A stretch of DNA of 64,000 bases, taken from positions 744,001-808,000 of the forward strand of contig JAUHXC010000001.1 in the NCBI GenBank assembly GCA_030427205.1, written 5' to 3'. The stretch's first letter is position 1. Each line of letters begins with the position of its first letter. The stretch is from a bacterium (GTDB lineage: Bacteria; Myxococcota_A; Bradymonadia; UBA7976; UBA1532). This document shows, in pieces, positions 51,295-61,783 of this stretch. The position numbers were made by a program, and so were the translations under genes. The notes under the pieces were generated by a model. That model saw only the letters and a program-made list of their open reading frames with translations, had not been told where the DNA came from and made no database searches.

Positions 51295-51966
51295 TCAGCC
51301 CGCCGCCCGCGGACCGTCCGCCGCGTCGTCCGCCCGCCCCCGGCGCCGCCGGACCCACCACAGGGCCCCGGCGATGAGCAGCACCCCGACGAAGGGCGCC
51401 GCCCGCCAGGCGATCATGCGCACCGAGGCCCGCACCCGGCCGCCGTCCCCCGCCTCGTCCGCGGCCTGCCAGGCGTCGATGAAGTGGCCCTCTTCGTAGA
51501 GCCGCCGCCCGATCTCGCGGTCGACGGCCCAGCCCCAGCGCCGGTGGTCGCGATAGCGCTCGAGCAGCGCCAGCGCCTCGGGTTCGGGCAGCGTCATCGA
51601 GTGACGGATGGCCACCAGCGGGGTCAGCGGGGCATCGGGCCGGTCGTCGACAAAGGCCGCCTCGGCCTCCCGGGGCAGGGCCCAGGCGGCGGCCGCGGCG
51701 TCGCCCAGCGCGTCGATGTGGGCCAGGGTCGCCCGGGCGCGGTCGGCGGGGCGGCTGTCGGGGAACTCGGCGACGAGGCGTTCGAGCAGCGGGCGGGCGG
51801 TCGCCGGGTCGCGGCGCAGGTCGAGCGCGGTGCGCGCGGCGTCCCACAGGGCCAGCGGGTCGGCCGGCTCGGCCTGCGGGTCGACCTCGGCGTCGACCGT
51901 CGCGTCGGGTCCGGCGTCCGGCCCGGGGGTGGCGCAGAGCGCCACGAGCAGCCACAGCGTCGTCAT
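51295..51966 (-). CDS. TPR-like protein with C-terminal membrane anchor
   Basis: The 223-aa protein has a short signal-like start (MTTLWLLVALCATPG) and an Asp/Ala/Pro linker. Helical repeats follow (ALWDAARTALDLRRD, RPLLERLVAEFPDSRPADRA, similar to TPR/YbgF). A C-terminal transmembrane helix (about 190-210, AAPFVGVLLIAGALWWVRRR) with a basic tail completes it. It probably faces the periplasm. No strong ribosome site is visible at ATG 51966. It diverges from the secreted protein at 52200. Confidence 0.68.
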   Translation of the reverse strand: MTTLWLLVALCATPGPDAGPDATVDAEVDPQAEPADPLALWDAARTALDLRRDPATARPLLERLVAEFPDSRPADRARATLAHIDALGDAAAAAWALPREAEAAFVDDRPDAPLTPLVAIRHSMTLPEPEALALLERYRDHRRWGWAVDREIGRRLYEEGHFIDAWQAADEAGDGGRVRASVRMIAWRAAPFVGVLLIAGALWWVRRRRGRADDAADGPRAAG

Positions 51967-52199
51967 CGGCGGGTCGCGCGCTCCTGTTGCGGCACGGGTC
52001 CCGGCGATTCTCGGTCGGATCGGCCTCCGGCGGCAAGCGCACGGCGGCCCGCGACCGCGCCGCGGGGTCGCGCAGGCGGGCCCGTCGGGGGCGTTTTCGA
52101 TTCTTTTTCCGTTCGGGCTGTCAGACCACGCGCGGCGGGCCGGTACCCCCTGACGAACCCGATGAGCGGTTCCCATCACGACCGAAAAGGTGACCCATC

Positions 52200-53630
52200 A
52201 TGAACTTCGACGCTGCGAAGACGCTCGCCGTCTGCCTGCTGCCCGCCGCGCTCTCTTTCTCGGCCGCCGCCGCCCACGCTCAGCAGTGCGGGCCCGGCGA
52301 CTGGGACGGGGACGGTCACCCCGACGCGGTCGACGCCTGCCCGCTGCTCGACGCCACCGGGTCGGACGACGGCACCGGCTGCCCCGGCGCGCCGGGCGAT
52401 GAGCGCCGCGGGTGCTACGCCTATCTCACCGGCGCCGGCCTGGTGCACGGCGACGGCGCCACGCTGCCGGTGGCCGATCGCTTCGGCGGGCTGGTCGACG
52501 GCGGCCTGAACATCGAGCCGGGCGCGACCTCGTTTCAGCGGGTGGCGCGCATCGACCTGGTGCCGGCCGGCGTCATCGACAGCGGCGCCCGGGTCGACGC
52601 GCGCATCGACGTGCAGCAGACCCGGCGCACCGCCGACAGCGACCTCTTCGTGGGCCTGAGCGACGGCCTGGACACCCTGGCCGGCAGCCGCCACGACAAC
52701 GACCTGTTCAGCTTCTATCACTTCGTCTACGCCGACCCGGCCGACGTGAAGTCGAGCAGCCGCACGTGGTCGGACTTCGGCGCGGCGAGCAACCCGATGC
52801 CGGCGGTGGGCGAGGCGTTCGCCTTCGAGACCCGGGCGATGGCCGGCGACGGCTGCGGGGCGGTCGGGGCCAACGACGGGCAACTCTACGACGACCACAA
52901 CTTCGGCGCGACCCTCGACCCGGCCGCTGGCCTGCAGGTCGAGCTGGTGGGCGGCGACAGCCACGAGGCCTATCGCATCGACAGCGTCTGCGTGCGGCTG
53001 ACGGTCAACGACCCCGATCCGGTCGCGGTGCAGGCGGCCCTGGGCGCCGCGCCGGGCTTGACGGTGCGCAGCATGGACGAGATCTCGATCCGCGCCGAGC
53101 TCGACGCCGCCGACGGCTTCACCGTGGCCGACATGACCGTGCTCGACGTGGTCGCCGGCGCCGAGATCACCGATCCGGCGCAGAAGGCGGCCATCTGCGG
53201 GGCGCTGGAGGTGCCCTTCGGCGAGTCGGTCACCGTCGACTTCCAGCGGTCGCTGACCTGTGAGGTGCACCAGGCCCGGCCCGACGCCCTCGCCTGGGAC
53301 GGCGCGGGGCACATCAGCGTCGACGGGGTCTCGCGAGAGGCCGACGTCTACGCCCGCTACACCGACGTCTCGGACAACGGCAGCTGGCAGACCATCGGCA
53401 GCAACACCTACCTGAGCACCGCCGCGGGCTACCTCAAGCTGTACACCTACGGCCAGGCCTGGGTGCCCGGCGGTGAGCTGACGCCGCTCTCGTTCCCCGT
53501 CGACGGCGGCTTCCTCGGCGAGCTGGGCCAGCGCAAGCTGCACACCTACGCCCGGGGCGATGTCGGCGGCGTCGACTACGTCTGCCACGGCACCATCGAC
53601 GGCTTGCAGTACAGCGTCAGCCCGCTGTGA
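52200..53630 (+). CDS. Secreted protein with thrombospondin-type-3-like calcium motif
   Basis: The 476-aa protein has a signal peptide (LLPAALSFSAAAAHAQ). A DWDGDGHPDAVDACP segment (about residues 34-48), typical of calcium-binding thrombospondin type 3 repeats, follows closely. The remainder is beta-rich with scattered cysteines and no enzyme motif. AAAGGTGA lies before the ATG. About 100 nt upstream is an A/T-rich patch (ttttcgattctttttccg) that may hold the promoter. Function unknown; probably extracellular or surface-bound. Confidence 0.78.
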   Translation: MNFDAAKTLAVCLLPAALSFSAAAAHAQQCGPGDWDGDGHPDAVDACPLLDATGSDDGTGCPGAPGDERRGCYAYLTGAGLVHGDGATLPVADRFGGLVDGGLNIEPGATSFQRVARIDLVPAGVIDSGARVDARIDVQQTRRTADSDLFVGLSDGLDTLAGSRHDNDLFSFYHFVYADPADVKSSSRTWSDFGAASNPMPAVGEAFAFETRAMAGDGCGAVGANDGQLYDDHNFGATLDPAAGLQVELVGGDSHEAYRIDSVCVRLTVNDPDPVAVQAALGAAPGLTVRSMDEISIRAELDAADGFTVADMTVLDVVAGAEITDPAQKAAICGALEVPFGESVTVDFQRSLTCEVHQARPDALAWDGAGHISVDGVSREADVYARYTDVSDNGSWQTIGSNTYLSTAAGYLKLYTYGQAWVPGGELTPLSFPVDGGFLGELGQRKLHTYARGDVGGVDYVCHGTIDGLQYSVSPL

Positions 53631-53682
53631 GACGCTCCCCGCGCCGCTCCCCGAGCCGGGCCCGCGCCCGTCCCGAGCCCGC

Positions 53683-55062
<1,380 letters not shown>

Positions 55063-55220
55063 CCGTGTCTCCCGTCGCCGCGCGCGGCCCGTAGCGTCGC
55101 CCCCCGGCGATCTCTGCGGGCCGCGGCAATTTTCGCGGCCGCTCATGCGGTTGCGCCGCCGTGACTGCCCTGTTTACGATGCGCCGCCCCGACCGGTCAA
55201 CGGCGCCCATGGGAGCCCCG

Positions 55221-56108
55221 ATGCGATATCCCGCCCTGCTCTCGCTCTCCGCAGCGCTCGCCTGCGCCGCCTCGCCGTGCGCCGCGCAGCTCCTCGACGA
55301 CCCGCGGGCGGTCGCCATGGGCGGCGTGCGCGGTGATCCGGTGGCCAACAGCGCGGTGATCCACAACCCCGCCGGGCTCAGCCGGGCCTATCTCTACTTC
55401 GCCGAGGCGGTCTATCTGCGCGACGGCGCGGGCAAGAACGTCGCCGGGGTCAACATCGTCGACTCCAAGACCCAGCAGAAGCTCGCGGTGGGCGTGGCCT
55501 ACGGCTATCAGTTCACCGACAGCGACGCCGACGTGATCGTCGACGGCCACGACGTGCGGCTGTCGATGTCCCACCCGTTCAGCGATCGGGTGCACGTGGG
55601 CGTCGGCCTGCACTACGTGCACCTCGACCGCTCGGTGCCCGTCGAAGAGGGCGAGGCGCCGGTCGAGATCGACGACCTCAAGGGCTTCACCATTGACGCG
55701 GGGCTGCTCGTCGACGTGGGCCAGGGGCTGACCATCGGGCTGGTGGGCGAGAACCTCATCGACCTCGACGACCCGGCCCTGCCCCGGCGGGCGGGCGGCG
55801 GGCTGGCGTTCGCCGCCGACGCGATCTCGCTCGACGTGGACGTGCTCGCCGACTTCGATCGCGGCGCCGACGACGCGACGACCGTGCTCGTCGAGGGCGG
55901 CGCCGAGCTGCTGCTCGCCGACGTGGTGCCGCTGCGGGTGGGCTACACCTGGGACGGCGCGCTCGAGCAGTCGTGGCTCGCCGGCGGCATCGGCTTCTTG
56001 ACCCGCGGTGAGGGCACCAAGGGCGGCCAGATCTCGATCTCGTATCGCCACAACCTCGACGCCGAGGGCGAGTACGTGCTCGCCGGCGGGCTGACGATGT
56101 TCCTGTGA
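55221..56108 (+). CDS. Outer-membrane beta-barrel-like protein
   Basis: The 295-aa protein starts at ATG 55221 with GGGAG 5 nt upstream, and has a signal peptide (LSLSAALACAASPCAAQ). The mature start DPRAVAMGGVRGDPVANSAV and IHNPAGLSR is typical of PorV/UPF0164 and FadL-like barrels. Repeating amphipathic strands (VHVGVGLHYVHLDRS, LTIGLVGENLIDL) follow, ending in a terminal Phe-Leu (GGLTMFL). It is coupled to a TlpA-like gene by a GTGA overlap. Probably a small transport or secretion-associated barrel. Confidence 0.8.
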   Translation: MRYPALLSLSAALACAASPCAAQLLDDPRAVAMGGVRGDPVANSAVIHNPAGLSRAYLYFAEAVYLRDGAGKNVAGVNIVDSKTQQKLAVGVAYGYQFTDSDADVIVDGHDVRLSMSHPFSDRVHVGVGLHYVHLDRSVPVEEGEAPVEIDDLKGFTIDAGLLVDVGQGLTIGLVGENLIDLDDPALPRRAGGGLAFAADAISLDVDVLADFDRGADDATTVLVEGGAELLLADVVPLRVGYTWDGALEQSWLAGGIGFLTRGEGTKGGQISISYRHNLDAEGEYVLAGGLTMFL

Positions 56109-56683
56109 GCGGCCCGCGCCCCGGTACGCGGGGTCTCTCGCTCTTCGAGACGCTACGCTGGCTGGCCATCGCGGTGGTCTGCGGCGCGCTGGCGTGGTCG
56201 CTCATCGGCACGTCGGGCGGCCCCGAGGTGGGCGCGCCGGCGCCGCCGATCGAGGTCGATACGCTCTCGGGCACGCCCTTCTCGCTCGCCGATCAGAAGG
56301 GCCGGGTGGTGGTGCTCGACTTCTGGGCGACGTGGTGCCCGCCGTGCATCAAGTCGCTGCCCGCCCTCGAGCGGCTGCACGCGCGCTACGCCGGCTCGCC
56401 CGACGTGCTGATCGCCTCGGTCAATACCGACGCCATGCCCGACCGGGCGCAGGCGCTGCAGAAGTGGATGGACCGGCGGAAGTTCACCTTCCCGGTGCTG
56501 CTCGAGACCCGCAGCAAGGTCTTGTCGAACGCCTATCGGGTGCAGTCGATCCCGACGATGGTGGTCATCGGGCGCTCGGGCGTGGTGCACGACGTGCACG
56601 TCGGCCTGCCGGCCAACGACATCGACGGCATCGAGGCCCACGTCGAGAAGCGCATCGCCGAGGCGCTCGCCGAGGGCGGCTGA
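56105..56683 (+). CDS. TlpA/ResA-like membrane-anchored thioredoxin
   Basis: The 192-aa protein starts with GTG overlapping the upstream stop. One transmembrane helix (about 19-35) anchors it. The thioredoxin fold contains the redox motif WCPPC (Cys78, Cys81) in VVVLDFWATWCPPCIKSLPA, and cis-Pro in YRVQSIPTMVVIG. It would reduce or oxidise disulfides in the periplasm, for example in c-type cytochrome maturation or in the Cys-rich surface proteins of this window. It is convergent with nagZ, 9 nt apart. Confidence 0.9.
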   Translation: MSGPRPGTRGLSLFETLRWLAIAVVCGALAWSLIGTSGGPEVGAPAPPIEVDTLSGTPFSLADQKGRVVVLDFWATWCPPCIKSLPALERLHARYAGSPDVLIASVNTDAMPDRAQALQKWMDRRKFTFPVLLETRSKVLSNAYRVQSIPTMVVIGRSGVVHDVHVGLPANDIDGIEAHVEKRIAEALAEGG

Positions 56684-56692
56684 CGGTCCGGC

Positions 56693-57790
56693 CTACTTGC
56701 CGTCCTTGAGCCGGCGGGCGATGCGCAGGTGCTCGCGGTTGCCGACCAGCTCGCGGGCGTGCTGCCGGTCGATGGAGCGCACGACGCGGAAGTGGCGCGC
56801 CTTGACGTCGCGGATGCGGCGGAAGCCGCGCTCCCAGAGGTGCCGCGGGAACCGCCCCTGCTCCGCCTCGGCGAGCAGCGTCTCGAGCACCTTCACCTGC
56901 TCGTCGAGGTCCTTGCACACCAGGAAGAGGTCGACGCCCGCCGACAGCGCGCGGCGGGTGGTCTCTTCGATGCCGAGCGAGTCGGTGACCGCCTTCATCT
57001 CGAGGTCGTCGGTGACCACCAGCCCCTTGAAGCCGAGCTCGAGCCGCAGGATGTCCTGCAGCAGGTAGCGGCTGACGGTGGCCATCGGGTGGTCGGGGTC
57101 GGCCTTGGTGTAGTCGACGTGCGCCGCCATCACCATGTCGAGGTGCGGCGGGTTCTGGATGAGCTCGCGGTAGGGCGCCAGCTCCTTCTCCCGCAGGCGG
57201 TCGATGTCCAGGTCGCAGGTGGGCAGCTCGAGGTGGCTGTCGGTGGCGGTGTCGCCGTGCCCCGGGAAGTGCTTGCCGCAGGCGACGATCGAGTTGTCGT
57301 GCAGCCCGCGGATGATCGCCCGCGCCAGCGACGAGACCTTGGCCGGGTCGCTGCTGATCGACCGCCGGCCGATGACCGGGTTGTCGGGGTTGGTGCTCAG
57401 GTCGAGCACCGGCGCGAAGTTGAGGTTGAAGCCGGCGGCGGTCAGCTCGCGGCCGATGACCGCGCCCACCTCGTAGGCCACCGAGACCGAGCTGGCCTGA
57501 CCCATGTGGGCCATGTCTGGGAAGACGGTGAAGGGGGTCGGCAGCCGGTGCACCGAGCCACCCTCCTGGTCGATGCCGATGAACGGCGGCACCCCCTGGC
57601 CCTTCGACCACAGCTCTTCGGTGAGGTCCATGACCTGTTCGAAGTCGTTGAGGTTGCGGTTGAACAGGATGAAGCCGCCCAGGCCCCACTCCTCGTCCAG
57701 CCGCGCGAGCTCGGGCGGGATGCGGGTGCCTTCGAAGCCCACGATCACCCGCTGTCCGATCCGCCGCTTGAGCTGGTCGATCTCGGCCAT
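56693..57790 (-). CDS. nagZ: Beta-N-acetylhexosaminidase (GH3, NagZ-like)
   Basis: The 365-aa protein is full length for NagZ-like GH3 enzymes. It shows IGIDQEGGSVHRL (71-83), the signature KHFPGHGDTATDSH (173-186) whose His/Asp pair supplies the acid/base, and the nucleophile segment VVTDDLEMKAV (Asp261). No signal peptide is present, so it is cytosolic and should cleave GlcNAc from anhydromuropeptides in cell-wall recycling. Minus-strand TAAGAAT near 57848 could be a -10. GGGGGTGA lies before the ATG. Confidence 0.92.
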   Translation of the reverse strand: MAEIDQLKRRIGQRVIVGFEGTRIPPELARLDEEWGLGGFILFNRNLNDFEQVMDLTEELWSKGQGVPPFIGIDQEGGSVHRLPTPFTVFPDMAHMGQASSVSVAYEVGAVIGRELTAAGFNLNFAPVLDLSTNPDNPVIGRRSISSDPAKVSSLARAIIRGLHDNSIVACGKHFPGHGDTATDSHLELPTCDLDIDRLREKELAPYRELIQNPPHLDMVMAAHVDYTKADPDHPMATVSRYLLQDILRLELGFKGLVVTDDLEMKAVTDSLGIEETTRRALSAGVDLFLVCKDLDEQVKVLETLLAEAEQGRFPRHLWERGFRRIRDVKARHFRVVRSIDRQHARELVGNREHLRIARRLKDGK

Positions 57791-57932
57791 ATGTCACCCC
57801 CAAAGCCCCGTCGGGGGCGCCGTCGGTCCGTGAAAAGCGCGTATTCTTACCAGCGACGCCCCGCGGGGACAACCGTGGGGCATACCGGTGGCCGGGGCGC
57901 GGCGGGCCGGGACGGCGGGCGGGGCCGGGCGC

Positions 57933-58346
57933 TCAGCCGCGCCCGTCGAGCAGCGCCGCGACCCCCTCGGCGAAGCGCCCCTCGCGCAGCAGCGCCGCCG
58001 CCTTGACCCGCCGCACCTCCACCGCAGACAGCCCCGCCGCCGCCTGCTCTGCACCCAGCGGATCGCCGCCCGCCAGCCGGGCGCAGGCGCGCAGCCAGCG
58101 CACCCGCCCGCCCCACAGCGGATCGTCGGCGTCGAGCCGGCGGTCGGTCTCGAGCAGCACCAGCGCCGCGTCGACCCGGCCCCGGGCCAGCAGGCACACC
58201 GCGCGGGCCAGCGCCGGGCGCGGGTCGCCGGGCATCTCGTCGGCGGCCTCTTCGAACGCGTCTTCGGCCAGCCGCCAGCGGGCGCGGGCGGCCCATGACA
58301 GGCCGTCTTCCCAGGCCGCCGATGGCGGGTGGCCGGCGGCGGTCAA
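57933..58346 (-). CDS. Small TPR-like protein
   Basis: The 137-aa protein starts at a TTG that overlaps the upstream stop (TTGA at 58343-58346). It contains helical repeat pairs (WAARARWRLAEDAFEEAADE, DPRPALARAVCLLARGRVDA, LRACARLAGGDPLGAEQAAA) typical of TPR folds. It probably binds the product of the coupled upstream gene. There is no signal peptide. Confidence 0.68.
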   Translation of the reverse strand: MTAAGHPPSAAWEDGLSWAARARWRLAEDAFEEAADEMPGDPRPALARAVCLLARGRVDAALVLLETDRRLDADDPLWGGRVRWLRACARLAGGDPLGAEQAAAGLSAVEVRRVKAAALLREGRFAEGVAALLDGRG

Positions 58347-58849
58347 TCGAACTCCAGGCCGCGGAAGCCCGGGCTGAGCTTCTCGGCGGCTTTGGCGGCC
58401 TCCTGCTGTGCCTGGCGGGTGGCGCTGGGTCGGGGGGCGTCGGGGCGCTGCGCGTCACGCCGCGGAGCGATCGCCGCCGGGCGGGCGGGGGTGGTCGACG
58501 CGGCGGGGCTCGGATCGCGCTGCGGCGCCCGCGGCAGCGGCGGCATCGCCGGGCGGTCGGCGCCGAGCACCCGCGGGCCGTCGGCCTGCACGATGACCCG
58601 GTCGCCGTCCACGTCGAAGAGCCCCAGCTCGGGCAGGCTCAGGTTGCGCTTGAGCCAGGTGATCAGCCGCGGAAAGTCGAGGCTGCTCAGGTCGGGGGTG
58701 GTCGCCGTCGGCGCGCCGGTGGGCAGCCCGCGCTCGATGACGTACTCCCGGATCAGGTCGCGCAAGAGCCCCACCAGCTCGGCCCGGTCGTACTCGGCGG
58801 TGGCCGTGTCCAGCTCGGCGTAGAGGGTCTCCCAGGGGGTATCAGCCAT
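58343..58849 (-). CDS. Hypothetical protein with helical N-domain and Pro/Ala-rich tail
   Basis: The 168-aa protein has GGAG 5 nt before ATG 58849. Residues 1-95 are helical with a short beta patch (LGLFDVDGDRVIVQADG); the rest is a Pro/Arg/Ala linker ending SPGFRGLEFD. It is coupled to the small TPR gene downstream and overlaps the pentapeptide-repeat gene upstream by 8 nt. Family not recognised. Confidence 0.68.
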   Translation of the reverse strand: MADTPWETLYAELDTATAEYDRAELVGLLRDLIREYVIERGLPTGAPTATTPDLSSLDFPRLITWLKRNLSLPELGLFDVDGDRVIVQADGPRVLGADRPAMPPLPRAPQRDPSPAASTTPARPAAIAPRRDAQRPDAPRPSATRQAQQEAAKAAEKLSPGFRGLEFD

Positions 58850-59528
58850 CGTGTCTCCGGGGGTCGTCGGCGGGGCCGGTGCGGGCGTCGGCCCAGTCGG
58901 TGCGCTCGGTGGTGCAGTCGCGAAAGACCGCGCCGCGCAGGTCGGCGCTGGCGAAGCAGGCGTCGCTGAGGTCGCAGCCCACGAACACCGCTCGGCGCAG
59001 GTCGGCGGCGTAGAAGTTGGCCGCGCGCAGGTCGCATTCGAGCACGAAGGCCCCGCGCAGCGTGATGCGGTTGAGCGAGGCGCCGCCCAGCCGGGGGGCG
59101 TGCAGCCGGCAGCCCATCAAGAGCGCCCGGTCGAGGCACATCGAGCCGGTCTCGCCGCCTTCGAGGTCGACCGAGCGCCAGCGGGCGCCGCTGAGGTCGA
59201 TGCCCGACAGCCGGCAGTCGAGCAGGTGCGCGTGGCGCCAGCGGGAGCGCGGCGCGGCGACGCCGGCGAGGTTGCAGCCCGACCAGTGCCCGCCGCGGAC
59301 GGAGGCGCCGGGCAGCGCCGCGGTCTGCAGGTCGCAGGCCACCGCCTCGACCTCGTCGAGGGCCATGCGGTCGAGGCGGGCGTCGACCAGCCCGACCCGG
59401 CGCATCTGCACCCGGGTGAAGCGGGTATCGGCCAGATCGGCGCGGCACAGGTCGAAGCGATCGAAGCGCGCGTCGGCCAGCTCGCCGCCGCGACAGGCCA
59501 GGACATCTCGGGCAGTCTGCGGGTTCAT
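58842..59528 (-). CDS. Pentapeptide-repeat protein
   Basis: The 228-aa protein is built of A(D/N)LxX-type pentapeptides through most of its length (ADARFDRFDLCRADLADTRF, DLSGARWRSVDLEGGE, FVLECDLRAANFYAADLRRA). This predicts a right-handed beta-helix that can mimic DNA or act as a scaffold. There is no signal peptide. ATG 59528 is 7 nt after a TAGAAT hexamer (59541-59536, minus strand), so the mRNA may be leaderless; ATG 59537 would overlap the hexamer. Function unknown. Confidence 0.83.
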   Translation of the reverse strand: MNPQTARDVLACRGGELADARFDRFDLCRADLADTRFTRVQMRRVGLVDARLDRMALDEVEAVACDLQTAALPGASVRGGHWSGCNLAGVAAPRSRWRHAHLLDCRLSGIDLSGARWRSVDLEGGETGSMCLDRALLMGCRLHAPRLGGASLNRITLRGAFVLECDLRAANFYAADLRRAVFVGCDLSDACFASADLRGAVFRDCTTERTDWADARTGPADDPRRHDG

Positions 59529-59683
59529 CGGCGCCATTCTACACACCGCCGGGCGCGATGCATCCGGCTCATTTTGGGCCAGGGCGGCAATGCTGTTATG
59601 TAGAGGGTGCCCTGCCCGGGCCCGGGCGGGCAGCGTATGTCCAGCGCGCGCCGTCGAGCGTGGCCCGACCCGGGCCGCTCGGA

Positions 59684-59712
59684 TTGCGATGGGACATGCG
59701 CGGGGATATAGT
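59684..59712 (+). promoter_or_regulatory. Sigma70-like promoter of the FHA coiled-coil gene
   Basis: TTGCGA (59684-59689) and TATAGT (59707-59712) are separated by exactly 17 bp, the best match to a vegetative promoter in the window. The ATG lies 41 nt downstream and has an AGGAG site. Confidence 0.6.
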
Positions 59713-59753
59713 CGGCGGTCCGCGCCTGCCGATGTCGCGCCAGGAGTGATTCA

Positions 59754-61715
59754 ATGCCCCGCCAGGCCAGTCTGGTCTACACGCTCCCCGACGGTCGGGA
59801 GGAGGAGCAGCCGCTCACCCCGGGCCGCGAGGCGTCCATCGGGCGTCACCCCCACTGTACGGTGACGGTCAGCCAGCCGTCGGTCTCGCGCAAGCACGCC
59901 AAGCTCGAGTTCGACGGGCAGTCGTGCATGGTCGAAGACCTCGGCAGCTCGAACGGCACCTACGTCAACAACCAGCGCATCACCCGCTCGGCGCTGCGCG
60001 ACGGCGACGAGCTGCGCTGCGGCGACTTCCGCCTGCGCTACGTCGAGAAAGAGGCCTCGGCCGCCCCGTCGCCGCGCATCATGGAGTCGCGGCCCGACGC
60101 GCCCAAGCTCAAGTTCGCCGGCCGGCTCAGCACCGGCCGGCCCACCATGCAGCCCCAGGGCGGCGTGCGCCCCACCATGGAGCCGCGCCAGGTCAACCAG
60201 TCCGCCGGCGGCTCCGACCTCAACCGGGCCGAGCCGGCCCGCGTCGGCCCGCCGCCCGGCCGCCGCCCGGACCCGCGGCCCGACCCGCTGCCCGAGGCCC
60301 CCGACGACAGCTTCATCGACGACCCGCAGAAGGCCATCGCCCGGCTGCGCGAGGAGGCCGCCGAGTGGCGCGGGCTCTACGAGCGGCTCAAGGCGACCGG
60401 CGGCGGCGGCGGCGAGAGCGAGGCCGACCGCGAAGAGAAAGCCCGGCTGCAGGGCCGCATCGACGAGCTGCGCACCGACGTCGAGCAGCGCGAGCGGCGC
60501 ATCGCCGAGCTCGAAGCCGCCCGCGCCCGGGCTCAGGAGCAGGCCGAGACCCAGGCGGAGCGCGCGGTGCAGCTGCGCGGTCAGGTCGACGCCGAGCGCA
60601 ATCAGGCCGAAGAGTACCGCCGGGAGATGGCCGAGCTGCGCGCCAGCCTCGGCGAGACCCAGCAGCGGCTCGAGCAGCTGCGGGCCAACCAGGAGATCGG
60701 CGGGCAGCGGGAGTCGGACCTCGCCGACGAGGTCAACAACCTCAAGCGCGAGGTGCGCCAGCGGGAGAAGACCATCCGCGACGTGCAGCAGCAGCTCGAG
60801 GTCATCGAGTACGACCTGCAGTCGGCCCGCAAGCAGAACGAAGAGCTCAAGTTCGTCTCCGAGGACGACCGGGCCAAGATCCGGACCCTCAACGAGCAGC
60901 TCGACCACCTGCGTCAGGTCGACGCCGACAAGCAGGAGATGCTCGAAGGGGCCCAGGGCGAGCTCGCCCGCTGGCGGCAGCGGGCCGAGCACGCCGAGGA
61001 GCGCGCCCGCGAGGCCGGCGGGGCCCACGCCACCCAGCTCTCCGAGGCCCTCGACGCCGAGCGGCAGGCGCGCAACGACGCCGAGCGCCGGGCCGAGCAG
61101 CTCGCCCGCTCCGTGGCCGATCTGGAGCGCAAGGTGGCCGAAGCGGGTCAGGCCTCGGCCAGCACCCGCCGGCTGATGGACCAGATCAACGAGCTCAAGC
61201 GCGAGAACCGCGACCTGCGCCATCTGGCCGACGGGGCGGGTCAAGGCGACCCGGCGAAGCTCGCCGAGCTCGAGCAGCGGCTCGACGTCGCCGAGCGCGA
61301 GCGCCACGACGCCGAGTCGGCCCGGGTGCGCGCCGAGGGCGAAGTCCGCCAGCTGCAATCCCTCGTCGACCGGCTGCAGAGCGGCGCGGGCGGCGGCGGG
61401 GCCCTGCTCGAACAGGCGGTGGAGGTCTACGAGGGGCTCAACGACCTCGCCGCCGACCTGCGGACCAACGTCGACCTGTCGGGCGGCATGATCCGCGACC
61501 TGCGGCCCATCGTGGAGGCCGCCGAGAGCCTGCGCGCCGGCGAGAGCGGCGCGGCGGTGGCCGCGATCCGGCGCACCGCCGAGGAGATCGACGCCGCGTT
61601 GACGATGGAGTCGGCGGAGGAGGCCATCGGCCGCGCGGAGGAGTCGGCTCAGCGGTTCCGGCGCCAGATGCGGCGCTTCCGCGAGCTGCTGCAGAGCAAC
61701 GGCTACGGCAGTTGA
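59754..61715 (+). CDS. FHA-domain protein with long coiled coil
   Basis: The 653-aa protein has an N-terminal FHA domain (about 5-97): ASIGRHPHCTVTV, SVSRKHAKLEF, GSSNGTYVNNQRI. A disordered Pro/Arg linker (98-195) follows. A long coiled coil (about 200-555) has heptads such as ELRTDVEQRERRIAELEAAR and VQQQLEVIEYDLQSARKQNE. A helical C-terminal domain (570-653) closes it. It probably links a phosphothreonine signal to a large assembly, in the style of myxobacterial cytoskeletal or signalling scaffolds. AGGAG precedes the ATG. The next gene on the strand is the Ycf46-like ATPase, 68 nt away. Confidence 0.88.
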   Translation: MPRQASLVYTLPDGREEEQPLTPGREASIGRHPHCTVTVSQPSVSRKHAKLEFDGQSCMVEDLGSSNGTYVNNQRITRSALRDGDELRCGDFRLRYVEKEASAAPSPRIMESRPDAPKLKFAGRLSTGRPTMQPQGGVRPTMEPRQVNQSAGGSDLNRAEPARVGPPPGRRPDPRPDPLPEAPDDSFIDDPQKAIARLREEAAEWRGLYERLKATGGGGGESEADREEKARLQGRIDELRTDVEQRERRIAELEAARARAQEQAETQAERAVQLRGQVDAERNQAEEYRREMAELRASLGETQQRLEQLRANQEIGGQRESDLADEVNNLKREVRQREKTIRDVQQQLEVIEYDLQSARKQNEELKFVSEDDRAKIRTLNEQLDHLRQVDADKQEMLEGAQGELARWRQRAEHAEERAREAGGAHATQLSEALDAERQARNDAERRAEQLARSVADLERKVAEAGQASASTRRLMDQINELKRENRDLRHLADGAGQGDPAKLAELEQRLDVAERERHDAESARVRAEGEVRQLQSLVDRLQSGAGGGGALLEQAVEVYEGLNDLAADLRTNVDLSGGMIRDLRPIVEAAESLRAGESGAAVAAIRRTAEEIDAALTMESAEEAIGRAEESAQRFRRQMRRFRELLQSNGYGS

Positions 61716-61783
61716 CCGCCGTTGACCGCCGCGCCATGCACCCCCACCCGTAGGGCACCGAGACCCGTGGAGTACTGAATCCC